DNA from: JACPFV01 sp052386975
GTDB taxonomy: Bacteria; Pseudomonadota; Gammaproteobacteria; Nevskiales; Nevskiaceae
Assembly: GCA_052386975.1 (NCBI GenBank)
Contig: JBQTJQ010000130.1
Span: 1-11,510, forward strand
Length of the DNA: 11,510 bases
Reading direction: 5' to 3'
Part shown: one piece after another, positions 1 through 7,812 of the stretch
Numbering within the stretch: position 1 is the stretch's first letter
How the letters are laid out: each line of letters begins with the position of its first letter
The notes under the pieces: generated by a model
What the model was told of the DNA's origin: nothing
The model's database searches: none
The model's input: only the letters and a program-made list of their open reading frames with translations
Translations under genes and position numbers: made by a program

Positions 1-930
1 CCCGGCGTCAAGCTGCGCGCGGCGGAGAAAATGGCGCGCATCCCGATCCGGATCGAGCCGACCGCGCAGCCGCTGCGCAAGCCCGAGTGGATCCGCGCCA
101 AGATCGCGTCCACGCCGGAAGTCGCGCGCATCAAGCAGGCACTGCGCGACAACAAGCTGCACACGGTGTGCGAGGAAGCCAGCTGCCCGAACCTGGCCGA
201 ATGCTTCGGCAAGGGCACCGCCACCTTCATGATCATGGGCGACATCTGCACGCGGCGCTGCCCGTTCTGCGACGTCGCCCACGGCCGGCCCAACCCGCTC
301 GACACTGACGAACCGCGCCACCTGGCCAACACCATTCGCGACATGAAGCTCAAGTACGTCGTGATCACGTCGGTGGACCGCGACGACCTGCTCGACGGCG
401 GCGCCGCCCACTTCGCCGAGTGCATCCGCGAGACGCGCGCGGCCAGCCCCGGCATCCGCATCGAAGTGCTGGTACCCGACTTCCGCGGCCGCATGGACCC
501 GGCGCTGGCAATCTTCAAGGACACGCCGCCGGACGTGTTCAACCACAACCTCGAGACCGTGCCGCGGCTGTACAAGCAGGCCCGCCCCGGCTCGGACTAC
601 GACTGGTCGCTGGACCTGCTCGAGCGCTTCAAGGCGCTGCACCCGGAAGTGCCGACCAAGTCGGGCCTGATGCTGGGGCTCGGCGAGGAGATCGCCGAGA
701 TCGAGCAGGTCATGCGCGACCTGCGCGCGCACGAAGTCGACATGCTTACGCTGGGCCAGTACCTGCAGCCGAGCCGGCACCACCTGCCGGTGGCGCGCTA
801 CGCGCACCCGGACGAGTTCGCGCGCCTGCGCGTGCTCGGCGGGCAGATGGGCTTCTCGCACGTCGCCAGCGGCCCGATGGTGCGCTCGTCGTACCACGCC
901 GACCAGCAGGCCCACGGTGTGCTCGCATGA
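1..930 (+). CDS. lipA: Lipoyl synthase LipA, 5' end outside the window
   Basis: LipA is a radical-SAM enzyme that inserts two sulfur atoms into octanoyl groups carried by lipoyl domains, the last step of lipoate synthesis in the cytoplasm. Numbering from the ATG at 31, the auxiliary [4Fe-4S] cluster motif CX4CX5C is at C47, C52 and C58, and the radical-SAM CX3CX2C motif is at C73, C77 and C80. The C-terminal RSSYHA segment (about 285-290) carries the serine that ligates the auxiliary cluster in this family. The frame is open from base 1, and the codons before that ATG read PGVKLRAAEK, which matches the conserved GVKxRxAxKM stretch in E. coli LipA. The ATG at 31 is therefore internal and the true start lies upstream of the window. 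All catalytic residues are present. The stop overlaps the next gene start as ATGA, so the two are probably co-transcribed. Confidence 0.96.
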   Translation, partial: PGVKLRAAEKMARIPIRIEPTAQPLRKPEWIRAKIASTPEVARIKQALRDNKLHTVCEEASCPNLAECFGKGTATFMIMGDICTRRCPFCDVAHGRPNPLDTDEPRHLANTIRDMKLKYVVITSVDRDDLLDGGAAHFAECIRETRAASPGIRIEVLVPDFRGRMDPALAIFKDTPPDVFNHNLETVPRLYKQARPGSDYDWSLDLLERFKALHPEVPTKSGLMLGLGEEIAEIEQVMRDLRAHEVDMLTLGQYLQPSRHHLPVARYAHPDEFARLRVLGGQMGFSHVASGPMVRSSYHADQQAHGVLA

Positions 931-1403
931 TCCGCTCGACCTTGCTCGCCGCCGCGCTCGCTTCCTGCGCCGGCGCCTGCGCCGCCGAAACCCCGGCTCC
1001 GGCGGCCCCCGCCGCGGAGTCCCCGGGAAATTGTGCGGCGATCGGCGACCCCACCTTGCGGCTGGCCTGCTACGACAAGCACTTCCCGCCGACGCTGTCC
1101 GGCGCCACCCCCGTGGCGGCGCCCGACGACAAGACCAATCGCTTCGGCATGCCGACACCGGAGCACGACCGGCCCCCGGACAGCATCAAGACGCGCATCG
1201 TCGGCACGGTGGTCAGCTGGAAGCGCGGCACGCAGTTCAGGCTCGAGAACGGCCAGGTCTGGAGGGCGACCGGCGACGACACCGGGCACTACACGACGAT
1301 CCCCGACAATCCCGAGGTGTCGATCTCGAAGAGCGCGTTCGGCGCCTACTGGCTGGATATCGTCGCCGTCGGCGCGCGCATCAAGGTCAAGCGCGTTTCG
1401 TGA
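927..1403 (+). CDS. Small exported protein of unknown function
   Basis: This 158-residue protein is not a named family I can identify. It begins with a short hydrophobic signal sequence. Cleavage could be by signal peptidase I after the ACA at 17-19, or the LASC at 11-14 could be a lipobox, so periplasmic protein and lipoprotein are both possible. The mature N-terminus has a CAAIGDPTLRLACYDKHF segment; this C...I.D...RLACYD pattern recurs at the start of several unrelated proteobacterial envelope proteins. The C-terminal half (about 90-158) has a RIVGTVVSW...FRLENGQVWR...VGARIKVKRV layout, which I recall as a small beta-rich module in exported proteobacterial proteins. The start is fixed by the ATGA overlap with the lipA stop, which implies translational coupling. 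Its 3' end overlaps convergent murU by 17 bp. A link to lipoate metabolism is not supported by the sequence. Confidence 0.8.
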   Translation: MIRSTLLAAALASCAGACAAETPAPAAPAAESPGNCAAIGDPTLRLACYDKHFPPTLSGATPVAAPDDKTNRFGMPTPEHDRPPDSIKTRIVGTVVSWKRGTQFRLENGQVWRATGDDTGHYTTIPDNPEVSISKSAFGAYWLDIVAVGARIKVKRVS

Positions 1404-2076
1404 CGCCCAGCGTCCGCTCGAGCTCGTCCAGGCGCTCAGGCGTGCCGACGTCGGACCACCCGCCCTCGTAGACCTCGCCGCTGAGCGCGCCGCGCTCCGC
1501 CGCGCGCCGCCACAGCGGCAGCAGGGGAAAATGCCCCGCGCTGCAGCCCTCGAAAAACTCCGGCCGATGCACCGACAGGCCGCTGAACGTATGGCGGCCG
1601 GCCTCGGCGTTGCCGACCCGGCCGCGCTCGAGCACGAAGTCGCCGTTCGGGTTGTGCGCCGGATTGGGCACCAGCACCAGGTGCGCAAGCGAATCCGGCG
1701 CCAGCGTGCCCGCCCGCTGCACCAGTTGCGCCAGCGGATAGTCGGTCCAGACATCGCCGTTGACCACCACGAACGGCGCCGTGCCGAGCAGGTGCAGGGC
1801 GTGGAAGATGCCGCCGCCGGATTCGAGCGCCGGCCAGCCCTCGACCGAATACTGCACGCGCAGGCCGAAATCGCCGCCGTCGCCGACGTGCTCGCGGATC
1901 ACCTCGCCCAGCCAGCCGAGGTTGATGACGACGTCCTCGACGCCGGCGGCATGCAGGTGCTCCAGGTGGCGCTCGATCAGCGGCTCGCCGTTCACCGGCA
2001 GCATCGGCTTGGGCCGGGAATCGGTGTGCGGGCGCATGCGCTCGCCGCGCCCGGCGGCAAGGATCATCGCCTTCAC
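1387..2076 (-). CDS. murU: N-acetylmuramate alpha-1-phosphate uridylyltransferase MurU
   Basis: MurU joins UTP and MurNAc-alpha-1-phosphate to give UDP-MurNAc in a peptidoglycan-recycling route that bypasses de novo synthesis and its fosfomycin-sensitive MurA step. The 229-residue protein is a compact sugar-1-phosphate nucleotidyltransferase. It has the nucleotide-binding signature LAAGRGERMRP at 6-16, the PKP at 22-24, the metal-binding NGD at 106-108 and a C-terminal GGWSDVGTPERL segment at 205-216, all close to Pseudomonas MurU. I chose the GTG at 2076, giving MKAMILAAG, because the family begins exactly there. A GTG at 2085, overlapping the amgK TGA, and an ATG at 2067 are in-frame alternatives. 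The gene follows amgK with a gap of 5 bp, so they form one operon. Other members of the fold make GDP-mannose or NDP-glucose, but the amgK neighbour favours MurU. Confidence 0.92.
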   Translation of the reverse strand: MKAMILAAGRGERMRPHTDSRPKPMLPVNGEPLIERHLEHLHAAGVEDVVINLGWLGEVIREHVGDGGDFGLRVQYSVEGWPALESGGGIFHALHLLGTAPFVVVNGDVWTDYPLAQLVQRAGTLAPDSLAHLVLVPNPAHNPNGDFVLERGRVGNAEAGRHTFSGLSVHRPEFFEGCSAGHFPLLPLWRRAAERGALSGEVYEGGWSDVGTPERLDELERTLGVTKRA

Positions 2077-2081
2077 CGGCC

Positions 2082-3110
2082 TCACGACGGAACCCTGGGC
2101 AGCACGTGCTTCTGGAACAGCGCAGCCAGCGGCGCGAGCTCGGGATAGCGCGGCGCCACCTCCATCACGTAGCGCACGAAGCGCGGCGTGTCGGCCACGT
2201 AGTGCGCCTTGCCATCGCGATAGGTCAGCCGCGCGAAGATGCCGAGGACTTTCAGGTGGCGCTGCAGGCCCATCCACTCGGCCTGGCGCCAGAACTCGGC
2301 AAACGCGCCGGGGACCGGCAGCCCCGCGGCGCGCGCCCTCTCCCAGTAGCCGCGCAGCCAGCCCTCGACGCGCGCCGCCGGCCAGCTCAGGAGGGCGTCC
2401 TTGAACAGGCACACCGCGTCGTAGCTGACCGGGCCGACCACGGCGTCCTGGAAATCGAGCACACCGGGATTCGGGGTGCTGACCATCAGATTGCGCGGCA
2501 TGTAGTCGCGATGCACGAAGGTGCGCGGCTGGGCCAGGGCGGACTTGACCAGCAGCCCGAGCACGCGCTCGAGCTCGCCGGCCTCCTCGCCGTGCAGCGT
2601 GACGCCGAGATGCCGCGGCAGGTACCAGTCGCCGAACAGCCGCGCCTCGCGCCACAGCAGGGTCGCGTCGTACGCCGGCAGGAACTGCATCGCCCGGGCT
2701 TCCGCCTGCGCCCGCGACTGCACCTGCACCAGCGCGTCGACCGCGTCGGCGAAGAGCGCGTCGGCGTTGTCCGGCGTCAGCGCGTGCAGGTAGGTCTGCG
2801 TGCCGAGGTCCGACAACAGCAAGAACCCCTGCGCCAGGTCCTCGGCCAGGACCTCCGGCGCGTTGAGGCCCCAGCCGCGCAGCAGCCGCGCCACGGCCAC
2901 GAACGGGCGGCAGTCCTCCTGCTGCGGCGGCGCGTCCATCACGATCCAGCTGTCGCCGCCGTGGCCCAGGCGGAAGTAGCGGCGGAAGCTCGCGTCGGCC
3001 GAGGCCGGCGTGAAATCCGCCGCGGCCCCGGCCAGCTTCAGCTGCGCCAGGGCCCAGGCGCGGGCCTGCCCGGCGCGAGCGTCGTCAGCGGCGGTGGCGG
3101 CGGAACTCAT
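2082..3110 (-). CDS. amgK: Anomeric MurNAc/GlcNAc kinase AmgK
   Basis: AmgK phosphorylates MurNAc (and GlcNAc) at the anomeric hydroxyl with ATP, giving the substrate of MurU in cell-wall recycling. The 342-residue product has the aminoglycoside-phosphotransferase (APH) fold. The catalytic loop is HRDYMPRNLM at 200-209, with D202 the expected base, and the metal-binding loop is LDFQDAVVGP at 218-227. An N-terminal lobe with SFRRYFRL at 41-48 is typical of this subfamily, as is the W-E-A-R-x-F stretch near 153-159. The ATG at 3110 is the only good start near the N-terminus; I see no clear Shine-Dalgarno before it. It lies directly upstream of murU and divergent from lptD, the same arrangement I recall in Pseudomonas. 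A generic APH-family kinase is the alternative, made unlikely by the murU neighbour. Confidence 0.92.
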   Translation of the reverse strand: MSSAATAADDARAGQARAWALAQLKLAGAAADFTPASADASFRRYFRLGHGGDSWIVMDAPPQQEDCRPFVAVARLLRGWGLNAPEVLAEDLAQGFLLLSDLGTQTYLHALTPDNADALFADAVDALVQVQSRAQAEARAMQFLPAYDATLLWREARLFGDWYLPRHLGVTLHGEEAGELERVLGLLVKSALAQPRTFVHRDYMPRNLMVSTPNPGVLDFQDAVVGPVSYDAVCLFKDALLSWPAARVEGWLRGYWERARAAGLPVPGAFAEFWRQAEWMGLQRHLKVLGIFARLTYRDGKAHYVADTPRFVRYVMEVAPRYPELAPLAALFQKHVLPRVPS

Positions 3111-3191
3111 CGGTGGCGCGCAGCATAGCGATTGCGCCGCCCGCACGCTGCCCCCGATACTGTCCACTGGACCGCCGGCCGACACGAAATC
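3111..3191. promoter_or_regulatory. Divergent promoter region between amgK-murU and lptD-surA
   Basis: This is the only spacer between the two divergent operons. On the plus strand TTGCGC (3132-3137) and GATACT (3156-3161) are separated by 18 bp and form a plausible sigma-70 pair reading toward lptD, with transcription expected to begin near 3168. On the minus strand a TATGCT box (complement of 3122-3127) lies about 12 bp before the amgK ATG, with no good -35. The assignments are by eye and weak; what is firm is that both operons must start at or near this spacer, unless transcription enters from outside. Confidence 0.4.
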
Positions 3192-5384
3192 TTGCACGCA
3201 CTGCGCCTGCTGTTGATCGCCGCGCTGCTCGCGCCGGCTGCCGCTCTCGCAGTCGAATTCTCGTGCCCGCAGATCGCCGGCCCCGACGAGCTCGAACTGC
3301 CCGAGCCGACCGACGACCGCCTGGTGCTGAGCGCGGACCAGGCCGAGCTGACGCAGGAAGGCCTGTCGACGCTCGCCGGCACCGTGCGGCTGGTGAAGGG
3401 CGGCAGCCGCCTCGAGGCGCAGGCGCTGTCGTTCGACCGCCAGACCCAGCAGGTGAAGCTGTCGGCCGAGTCGCTGTTCCGCAACCGCGACCTGATCGTG
3501 CGCAGCCGTTCCGCCGAACTCGACCTCGCCAACGAGACCGGCACCTTCCACGGCGCCGAGTTCACGCTGGTCAACCGCGCCTCGCGCGGCGCCGCGGAGA
3601 CCATCGCGCTGGCCAGGGACGGCACGGTCGACGTCAGGGATGTCTATTACACGACCTGCCCGCCCGGCTCGCGCGCCTGGTTCCTCCAGGCCAGCGACAT
3701 CGAGCTGGACCGCGACGCAGGCCTCGGCCGCGCCAAGCACGCGCGCCTGCGCTTCGGCTACGTGCCGATCCTGTACCTGCCGTGGTTCCAGTTCCCGATC
3801 GACGACCGTCGCCGCAGCGGCGTGCTGTTCCCGACCATCGGCGACTCCGACACCACCGGCTTCGACGCGCGCCTGCCGGTCTACCTGAACCTGGCGCCGA
3901 ATTACGACGCCCAGATCACGCCGCGCTACATGTCCGACCGCGGCACCATGATCGGCACCGAGGGCCGCTACCTGTTCCACCGCAACACCGGCCACGTGAC
4001 CTACGAGCACCTCGACGAGGACAAGGAAACGCGCGAGCGGCGCACCTGGTTCGACTTCAGCCACCAGGGCCTGATCAACCGCCGCCTGGCCGCCGAGGCC
4101 AGGTACGGCGAGGTCAGCGACACGCGCTACTTCGAGGACTTCTCGACCTCGCTGCAGGCGGCCTCGATCAACTACCTGGAGCGCAGCGCGCAGCTGAGCT
4201 ACACGGCGCCGGCGGCCTACTCGATCATGGCGCGAATCGCCGACTACCAGCCGGTCTCGGCGACCGCGCTGCTCGATCCGACCGGCACGCCGGACCCGAG
4301 CCTGGAGCCCTACCAGCGGCTGCCGGAGATCCGGCTCGACGCGCAGACCCGCACCGCGCGGCTCGGCACGCGCCTGGGCCTGACCGCGCAGTACGTGAAC
4401 TTCGTGCGCGACGCGCCGCCGGAGGGCCAGCGCCTCGACGCCGACCCGTTCCTGCGCTTCTTCGTCGACCGCAGCGCCTGGTACGCCGCCAGCCAGCTCG
4501 ACTATCGCCATACCCGCTACAGCCAGACCGACCCGAACGTGACGCGGACGCGGACGCTGCCGCAGTTCAGCCTCGAGGGCGGCCTGCGCTTCGAGCGCCT
4601 GACCGATGGCGGCGAGCTGCAGACGCTCGAGCCGCGCCTGTACTACCTCAACGTGCCGTTCCGCGACCAGGCCACCCTGCCGCAGTTCGACAGCGGCGAG
4701 CCCGACTTCGATTTCGTGCAGCTGTTCGAGCGCAACCGCTACTCCGGCATCGACCGCATCTCGGACGCCAACCACCTGGCCCTGTCGCTGACCAGCCGCC
4801 TGCTCGACCCGGCCGACGGCAGCCAGCGCCTGTCGGCGAGCATCGGCCAGATCTACCGTTTCGAGGAGACCCAGGTGACGCTGTTGGGCTGCACGGTGAA
4901 CTGCACGGCAGCGAGCGGGGGCACGGATTTCATCGGCGAAGTCGACTACCGGCTGTCCGCGGGGCTGCGCTTCACCACCACCGGCCAGTGGTCGCAGGAT
5001 CGCAACGAGATCGTCCGTGGCGGCGTCGGCCTGCGCTACCGCTCCGAGCGGCGCCGCGCCGACCTGTCCTACCGCTTCCGTGAAGAACTGCCGCAGTTTG
5101 CCAACGTCGAGCTCGAGCAGATCGACCTCTCGGCCGCGACGCCGCTGGTCGGGTCGGTGTCGCTGCTGGGCCGCTGGCGCTACTCGCGGGAGGACTACCG
5201 GACGCTCGAGGCGCTCGGCGGCCTGCAGTACGAGACCTGCTGCTGGTCGCTGCGCACGGCCTACCGCCGCCACCAGTTCAACACCGACCGGGAGTACACG
5301 ACCGGCGTCTACCTCCAGCTGGAGCTCAAGGGCCTGACGCGGATCGGCGCCGGGTTCGAGTCGCTGCTGCCGGCGCTCGACTAG
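3192..5384 (+). CDS. lptD: LPS-assembly protein LptD (outer-membrane barrel)
   Basis: LptD with LptE forms the outer-membrane translocon that inserts lipopolysaccharide into the outer leaflet. Using the TTG at 3192, the 730-residue product starts with signal peptide MHALRLLLIAALLAPAAALA. An N-terminal OstA/LptA-like beta-jellyroll follows (about 35-150), then the barrel (about 190-730) with the family stretch FPIDDRRRSGVLFPTIG and the EPYQRLPEI segment. The four cysteines that form the two inter-domain disulfides in E. coli have counterparts at C25, C156, C683 and C684, the last two in the conserved CCW. Two further cysteines, C567 and C571, lie in the barrel. No ATG is available. An in-frame TTG at 3132 would add 20 residues before the signal peptide, but it coincides with a possible -35 box, so I prefer 3192. 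The protein is complete and slightly shorter than E. coli LptD (784). It heads the cluster with surA, whose product helps fold LptD. Confidence 0.95.
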   Translation: MHALRLLLIAALLAPAAALAVEFSCPQIAGPDELELPEPTDDRLVLSADQAELTQEGLSTLAGTVRLVKGGSRLEAQALSFDRQTQQVKLSAESLFRNRDLIVRSRSAELDLANETGTFHGAEFTLVNRASRGAAETIALARDGTVDVRDVYYTTCPPGSRAWFLQASDIELDRDAGLGRAKHARLRFGYVPILYLPWFQFPIDDRRRSGVLFPTIGDSDTTGFDARLPVYLNLAPNYDAQITPRYMSDRGTMIGTEGRYLFHRNTGHVTYEHLDEDKETRERRTWFDFSHQGLINRRLAAEARYGEVSDTRYFEDFSTSLQAASINYLERSAQLSYTAPAAYSIMARIADYQPVSATALLDPTGTPDPSLEPYQRLPEIRLDAQTRTARLGTRLGLTAQYVNFVRDAPPEGQRLDADPFLRFFVDRSAWYAASQLDYRHTRYSQTDPNVTRTRTLPQFSLEGGLRFERLTDGGELQTLEPRLYYLNVPFRDQATLPQFDSGEPDFDFVQLFERNRYSGIDRISDANHLALSLTSRLLDPADGSQRLSASIGQIYRFEETQVTLLGCTVNCTAASGGTDFIGEVDYRLSAGLRFTTTGQWSQDRNEIVRGGVGLRYRSERRRADLSYRFREELPQFANVELEQIDLSAATPLVGSVSLLGRWRYSREDYRTLEALGGLQYETCCWSLRTAYRRHQFNTDREYTTGVYLQLELKGLTRIGAGFESLLPALD

Positions 5385-5408
5385 GCCGGCCCGGACCGGG
5401 GCAGTTCC

Positions 5409-5414
5409 TATAAA
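5409..5414 (+). promoter_or_regulatory. Possible -10 box upstream of surA
   Basis: TATAAA stands out as an AT-rich hexamer in a very GC-rich lptD-surA spacer and resembles a sigma-70 -10 element. Initiation near 5420 would leave a leader of about 28 nt to the preferred surA ATG at 5448, and would exclude the upstream in-frame ATG at 5415. No recognisable -35 is present at the correct distance, so this is tentative. Confidence 0.3.
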
Positions 5415-5447
5415 ATGGCGGCCCCCGCTGTCCCGGACCGTTTCCCC

Positions 5448-6758
5448 ATGCGACTCACCCTCCTGATCAACCTGGCGCTTGGCCTGGCGCTCGGCCTGGC
5501 CGCCGCAGCCGCGCGCGCCGAGCCCCTCGACCGCATCGTCGCCGTGGTCAACGACGGCGTGGTGCTGCAAAGCGAGTTCGACCGCGCGCTCGGCATGAGC
5601 CGCCGGCAGCTGGCCGAGCGCAAGCTGCAGGCGCCGCCGGACAGCGTGCTGCGCACGCAGGTGCTCGAGCGCCTGGTGCTGACGCGCGTGCAGACCCAGA
5701 AGGCGGCGGAAGCCGGCATCCGCGTCGACGACCGCGAGCTCAACGAAGTGCTCGCCGGCCTGGCCGCGCAGAACAAGATGTCGCTGGCCGATTTCGCCGT
5801 CGCCGTGAAGAAGGAAGGCATGGAGTACGGGGCGCTGCGCGAGCAGATCCGCGAGGAGATCACGATCCAGCGGCTGCGCGCGCGCGAGCTCGAGCAGCGC
5901 GTCGTGGTCAACGAGCAGGACATCAACCTGTTCCTCGCCAACCAGAGCCGGCTCGACCAGACCCAGTTCCGCGTCTCGCACATCCTGGTCGCGGTGCCGG
6001 ACGCCGCGCCGGGCGACGTGCGCGCCAAGGCACGCGCCAGGGCCGAGGCGCTGCTGAAGCGGCTGCAGGCCGGCGAGGACTTCGCCCAGGTCGCGATCAG
6101 CAACTCCGACGGCCAACAGGCGCTGGCCGGCGGCGACCTCGACTGGCGCAACGGCACCGCCCTGCCCGAGCTGTTCGCCAACGCCGTGCAAGGGCTCCTG
6201 CGCGGCGAGCTGTCGCCCGTGCTCGAGAACGCCTCCGGCTTCCACATCCTCAAGCTGGCCGACGTGCGCGGCGGCGAAGAGCGCAAGAGCGTCACCGAGA
6301 CGCACGTCCAGCACGTGCTGCTGCGGCCGAACGCGCTGCGCAACGAGGAGCAGACCAAGCAGGAGATCCGCCAGCTCCACGAGCGCATCGTCAAGGGCGA
6401 GGACCTGGGCGAGATCGCGAAGAAGGTCTCCGACGACACCGGCACCAAGGCCGAGGGCGGCGACCTCGGCTGGCAGCCGGCCGGCACCTTCGCGCCGGAG
6501 TTCGAGAAAGAGACCGACCCGCTGAAGCCCGGCCAGGTCAGCGCGCCGTTCCGCACGCAATTCGGCTGGCACGTGGCCAAGGTGCTGGAGCGCCGCTCGC
6601 GCGACGCCACCGACGAGACCCGCCGCGCCCGCGCCCGCGCGGTGATCCAGAACCGCAAGGCGGCCGAGGAGTACGACATGTGGCTGCGTCGCCTGCGCGC
6701 CGAGGCGTACGTCGAGATCCGACTCGACAAGAGTGCCGCGCCGAAAACCAGTTCGTAA
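5448..6758 (+). CDS. surA: Periplasmic chaperone / peptidyl-prolyl isomerase SurA
   Basis: SurA escorts unfolded outer-membrane proteins, including LptD, across the periplasm to the BAM complex. From the ATG at 5448 the product has 436 residues. It has a signal peptide MRLTLLINLALGLALGL... cleaved after ARA at 22-24, and an N-terminal chaperone domain opening with EPLDRIVAVVNDGVVLQSEFD (about 25-165). Two parvulin domains follow, the first around RVSHILVAVP (about 173-275) and the second around HVQHVLLRP (about 283-385), and then a C-terminal helix that completes the chaperone core. Length and order match E. coli SurA (428). An in-frame ATG at 5415 would add 11 residues ahead of the signal peptide, but that ATG overlaps a TATAAA box and the longer N-region is atypical. 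The gene follows lptD after 63 bp, and pdxA begins inside its 3' end. Confidence 0.95.
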   Translation: MRLTLLINLALGLALGLAAAAARAEPLDRIVAVVNDGVVLQSEFDRALGMSRRQLAERKLQAPPDSVLRTQVLERLVLTRVQTQKAAEAGIRVDDRELNEVLAGLAAQNKMSLADFAVAVKKEGMEYGALREQIREEITIQRLRARELEQRVVVNEQDINLFLANQSRLDQTQFRVSHILVAVPDAAPGDVRAKARARAEALLKRLQAGEDFAQVAISNSDGQQALAGGDLDWRNGTALPELFANAVQGLLRGELSPVLENASGFHILKLADVRGGEERKSVTETHVQHVLLRPNALRNEEQTKQEIRQLHERIVKGEDLGEIAKKVSDDTGTKAEGGDLGWQPAGTFAPEFEKETDPLKPGQVSAPFRTQFGWHVAKVLERRSRDATDETRRARARAVIQNRKAAEEYDMWLRRLRAEAYVEIRLDKSAAPKTSS

Positions 6759-7785
6759 GCGCGCCGCGGCCCGGCTGTTCGTCACGCCCGGCGAGCCGGC
6801 GGGCGTCGGCCCGGACCTCGTGCTGTGGGTCGCGAGCCGCCGGCACGATGCCGAGCTGGTCGCGGTCGCCGATCCCTCGTTGCTGACGCAGCGCGCGCGC
6901 GCGCTCGGGCTGCGCCTGACCCTGCGCGAGTTCGACCCGCGCACGCCCGCCGGCGCGCACCAGCCCGGCCGGCTCGCGGTCGTGGCAGTCCCGCTGCGCG
7001 CGCCGGTGCGGCCCGGCCGGCTCGACCCGGTCAACGCGCCGTACGTGCTGGAAACCCTGCGGCGCGCGGTCGAGCTGTGCCGCGGCCAGCGGCGCACCGC
7101 GCTGGTTACGGGCCCCGTGCACAAGGGCGTCATCAATGACGCCGGCCTGCCGTTCACCGGCCACACCGAGTACCTGGCGTCGCTCTGCGGCGCCGCCACG
7201 CCGGTGATGCTGCTGGTCGCCGGCACGCTGCGCGTCGCGCTCGCCACCACGCACCTGCCGCTGCGCGAGGTGCCGGCGGCGATCACCGCCGATCGCCTGC
7301 GCCGCGTGCTGACCGTGCTCGCCAGGGACCTGCGATCGCGCCTGGGCATCGCCCGGCCACGCATCCTCGTCGCGGGGCTCAACCCGCACGCCGGCGAGCA
7401 GGGCCACCTCGGCCGCGAGGACGTCGAGGTGATCGAGCCGGTGCTGCGCGAGCTGCGCGCGGCCGGCCTGCGCCTCGAGGGGCCGCTGCCGGCCGACACG
7501 CTGTTCACGCGCCAGCGCCTGAAGGGCGCCGACGCGGTGCTGGCCATGTACCACGACCAGGGCCTGCCGGTGCTCAAGCACAGTGGCTTCGGCGAGGCGG
7601 TCAACGTCACGCTGGGCCTGCCGTTCGTGCGCACCTCGGTCGACCACGGCACCGCGCTGGATCTCGCCGGGACCGGCCGTGCCGACGCCGGCAGCCTGCG
7701 GGCGGCGCTCGCGCTGGCCGCAGTGCTGGCCGGGAAAATGGGGTCGGGTTCAATTTCCCCAACGAAGCGTGGGCGCCGACGGTAG
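6733..7785 (+). CDS. pdxA: 4-hydroxythreonine-4-phosphate dehydrogenase PdxA
   Basis: PdxA oxidises 4-phosphohydroxy-L-threonine with NAD(P) in the DXP-dependent route to pyridoxal phosphate; it is a cytoplasmic metal-dependent homodimer. The three metal-binding histidines of the family are visible: H144 in GHTEYLA, H219 in NPHAGE and H274 in YHDQGLPVLK. The N-terminus carries the VTPGEPAGVGPDL signature. The GTG at 6733 lies 26 bp inside the surA end and is the only start that keeps this signature. The native protein should stop near residue 334 (E. coli PdxA has 329 residues). Here the frame runs on through a palindromic repeat, adding a tail KMGSGSISPTKRGRRR before a TAG in the repeat loop. 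The core is intact and probably active, while the tail is foreign to the family. Confidence 0.94.
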   Translation: MPRRKPVRKRAAARLFVTPGEPAGVGPDLVLWVASRRHDAELVAVADPSLLTQRARALGLRLTLREFDPRTPAGAHQPGRLAVVAVPLRAPVRPGRLDPVNAPYVLETLRRAVELCRGQRRTALVTGPVHKGVINDAGLPFTGHTEYLASLCGAATPVMLLVAGTLRVALATTHLPLREVPAAITADRLRRVLTVLARDLRSRLGIARPRILVAGLNPHAGEQGHLGREDVEVIEPVLRELRAAGLRLEGPLPADTLFTRQRLKGADAVLAMYHDQGLPVLKHSGFGEAVNVTLGLPFVRTSVDHGTALDLAGTGRADAGSLRAALALAAVLAGKMGSGSISPTKRGRRR

Positions 7786-7812
7786 CCCGGAAATTGAACC
7801 CGACCCCATTTT
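7735..7812. repeat. Palindromic repeat element spanning the pdxA-rsmA junction
   Basis: The left arm is 7735-7758 and the right arm 7789-7812; they are perfect reverse complements over 24 of 24 bp, with a 30-nt loop. The left arm begins AAAATGGGGTCGGG and ends TTCAATTTCC. The loop contains a GGCGCC palindrome and the pdxA TAG (7783-7785). The rsmA start TTG (7794-7796) is in the right arm. Such a long perfect inverted repeat inside coding sequence looks like an inserted, non-autonomous palindromic repeat (REP- or MITE-like) rather than a terminator; transcription must pass it to reach rsmA. I recall similar A-run/TGGGG palindromes dispersed in proteobacterial genomes, but I could not verify the family. 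No target-site duplication is evident. Confidence 0.85.

Noticed and set aside
420..926. Upstream extension of the small exported protein into lipA
   Set aside because: The extension is an out-of-frame translation of lipA; the ATG at 927 gives a good signal peptide and an ATGA junction.
3132..3191. TTG at 3132 as the lptD start
   Set aside because: It would place 20 extra residues before the signal peptide, leave only 21 bp to the divergent amgK gene, and coincide with a plausible -35 box. It remains possible.
5408..6730. A 440-codon minus-strand open frame opposite surA
   Set aside because: Serine/arginine-rich translation with no motifs; it mirrors the codon positions of surA, which is clearly the real gene.
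7735..7812. A frameshift or assembly error at the pdxA-rsmA junction
   Set aside because: Both proteins are complete in their conserved parts and the sequence is an exact inverted repeat, which is better explained by an inserted palindrome than by random error.
7735..7812. Rho-independent terminator between pdxA and rsmA
   Set aside because: A T-run follows the right arm, but the stem lies mostly within coding sequence and rsmA would then have no promoter in the remaining space.
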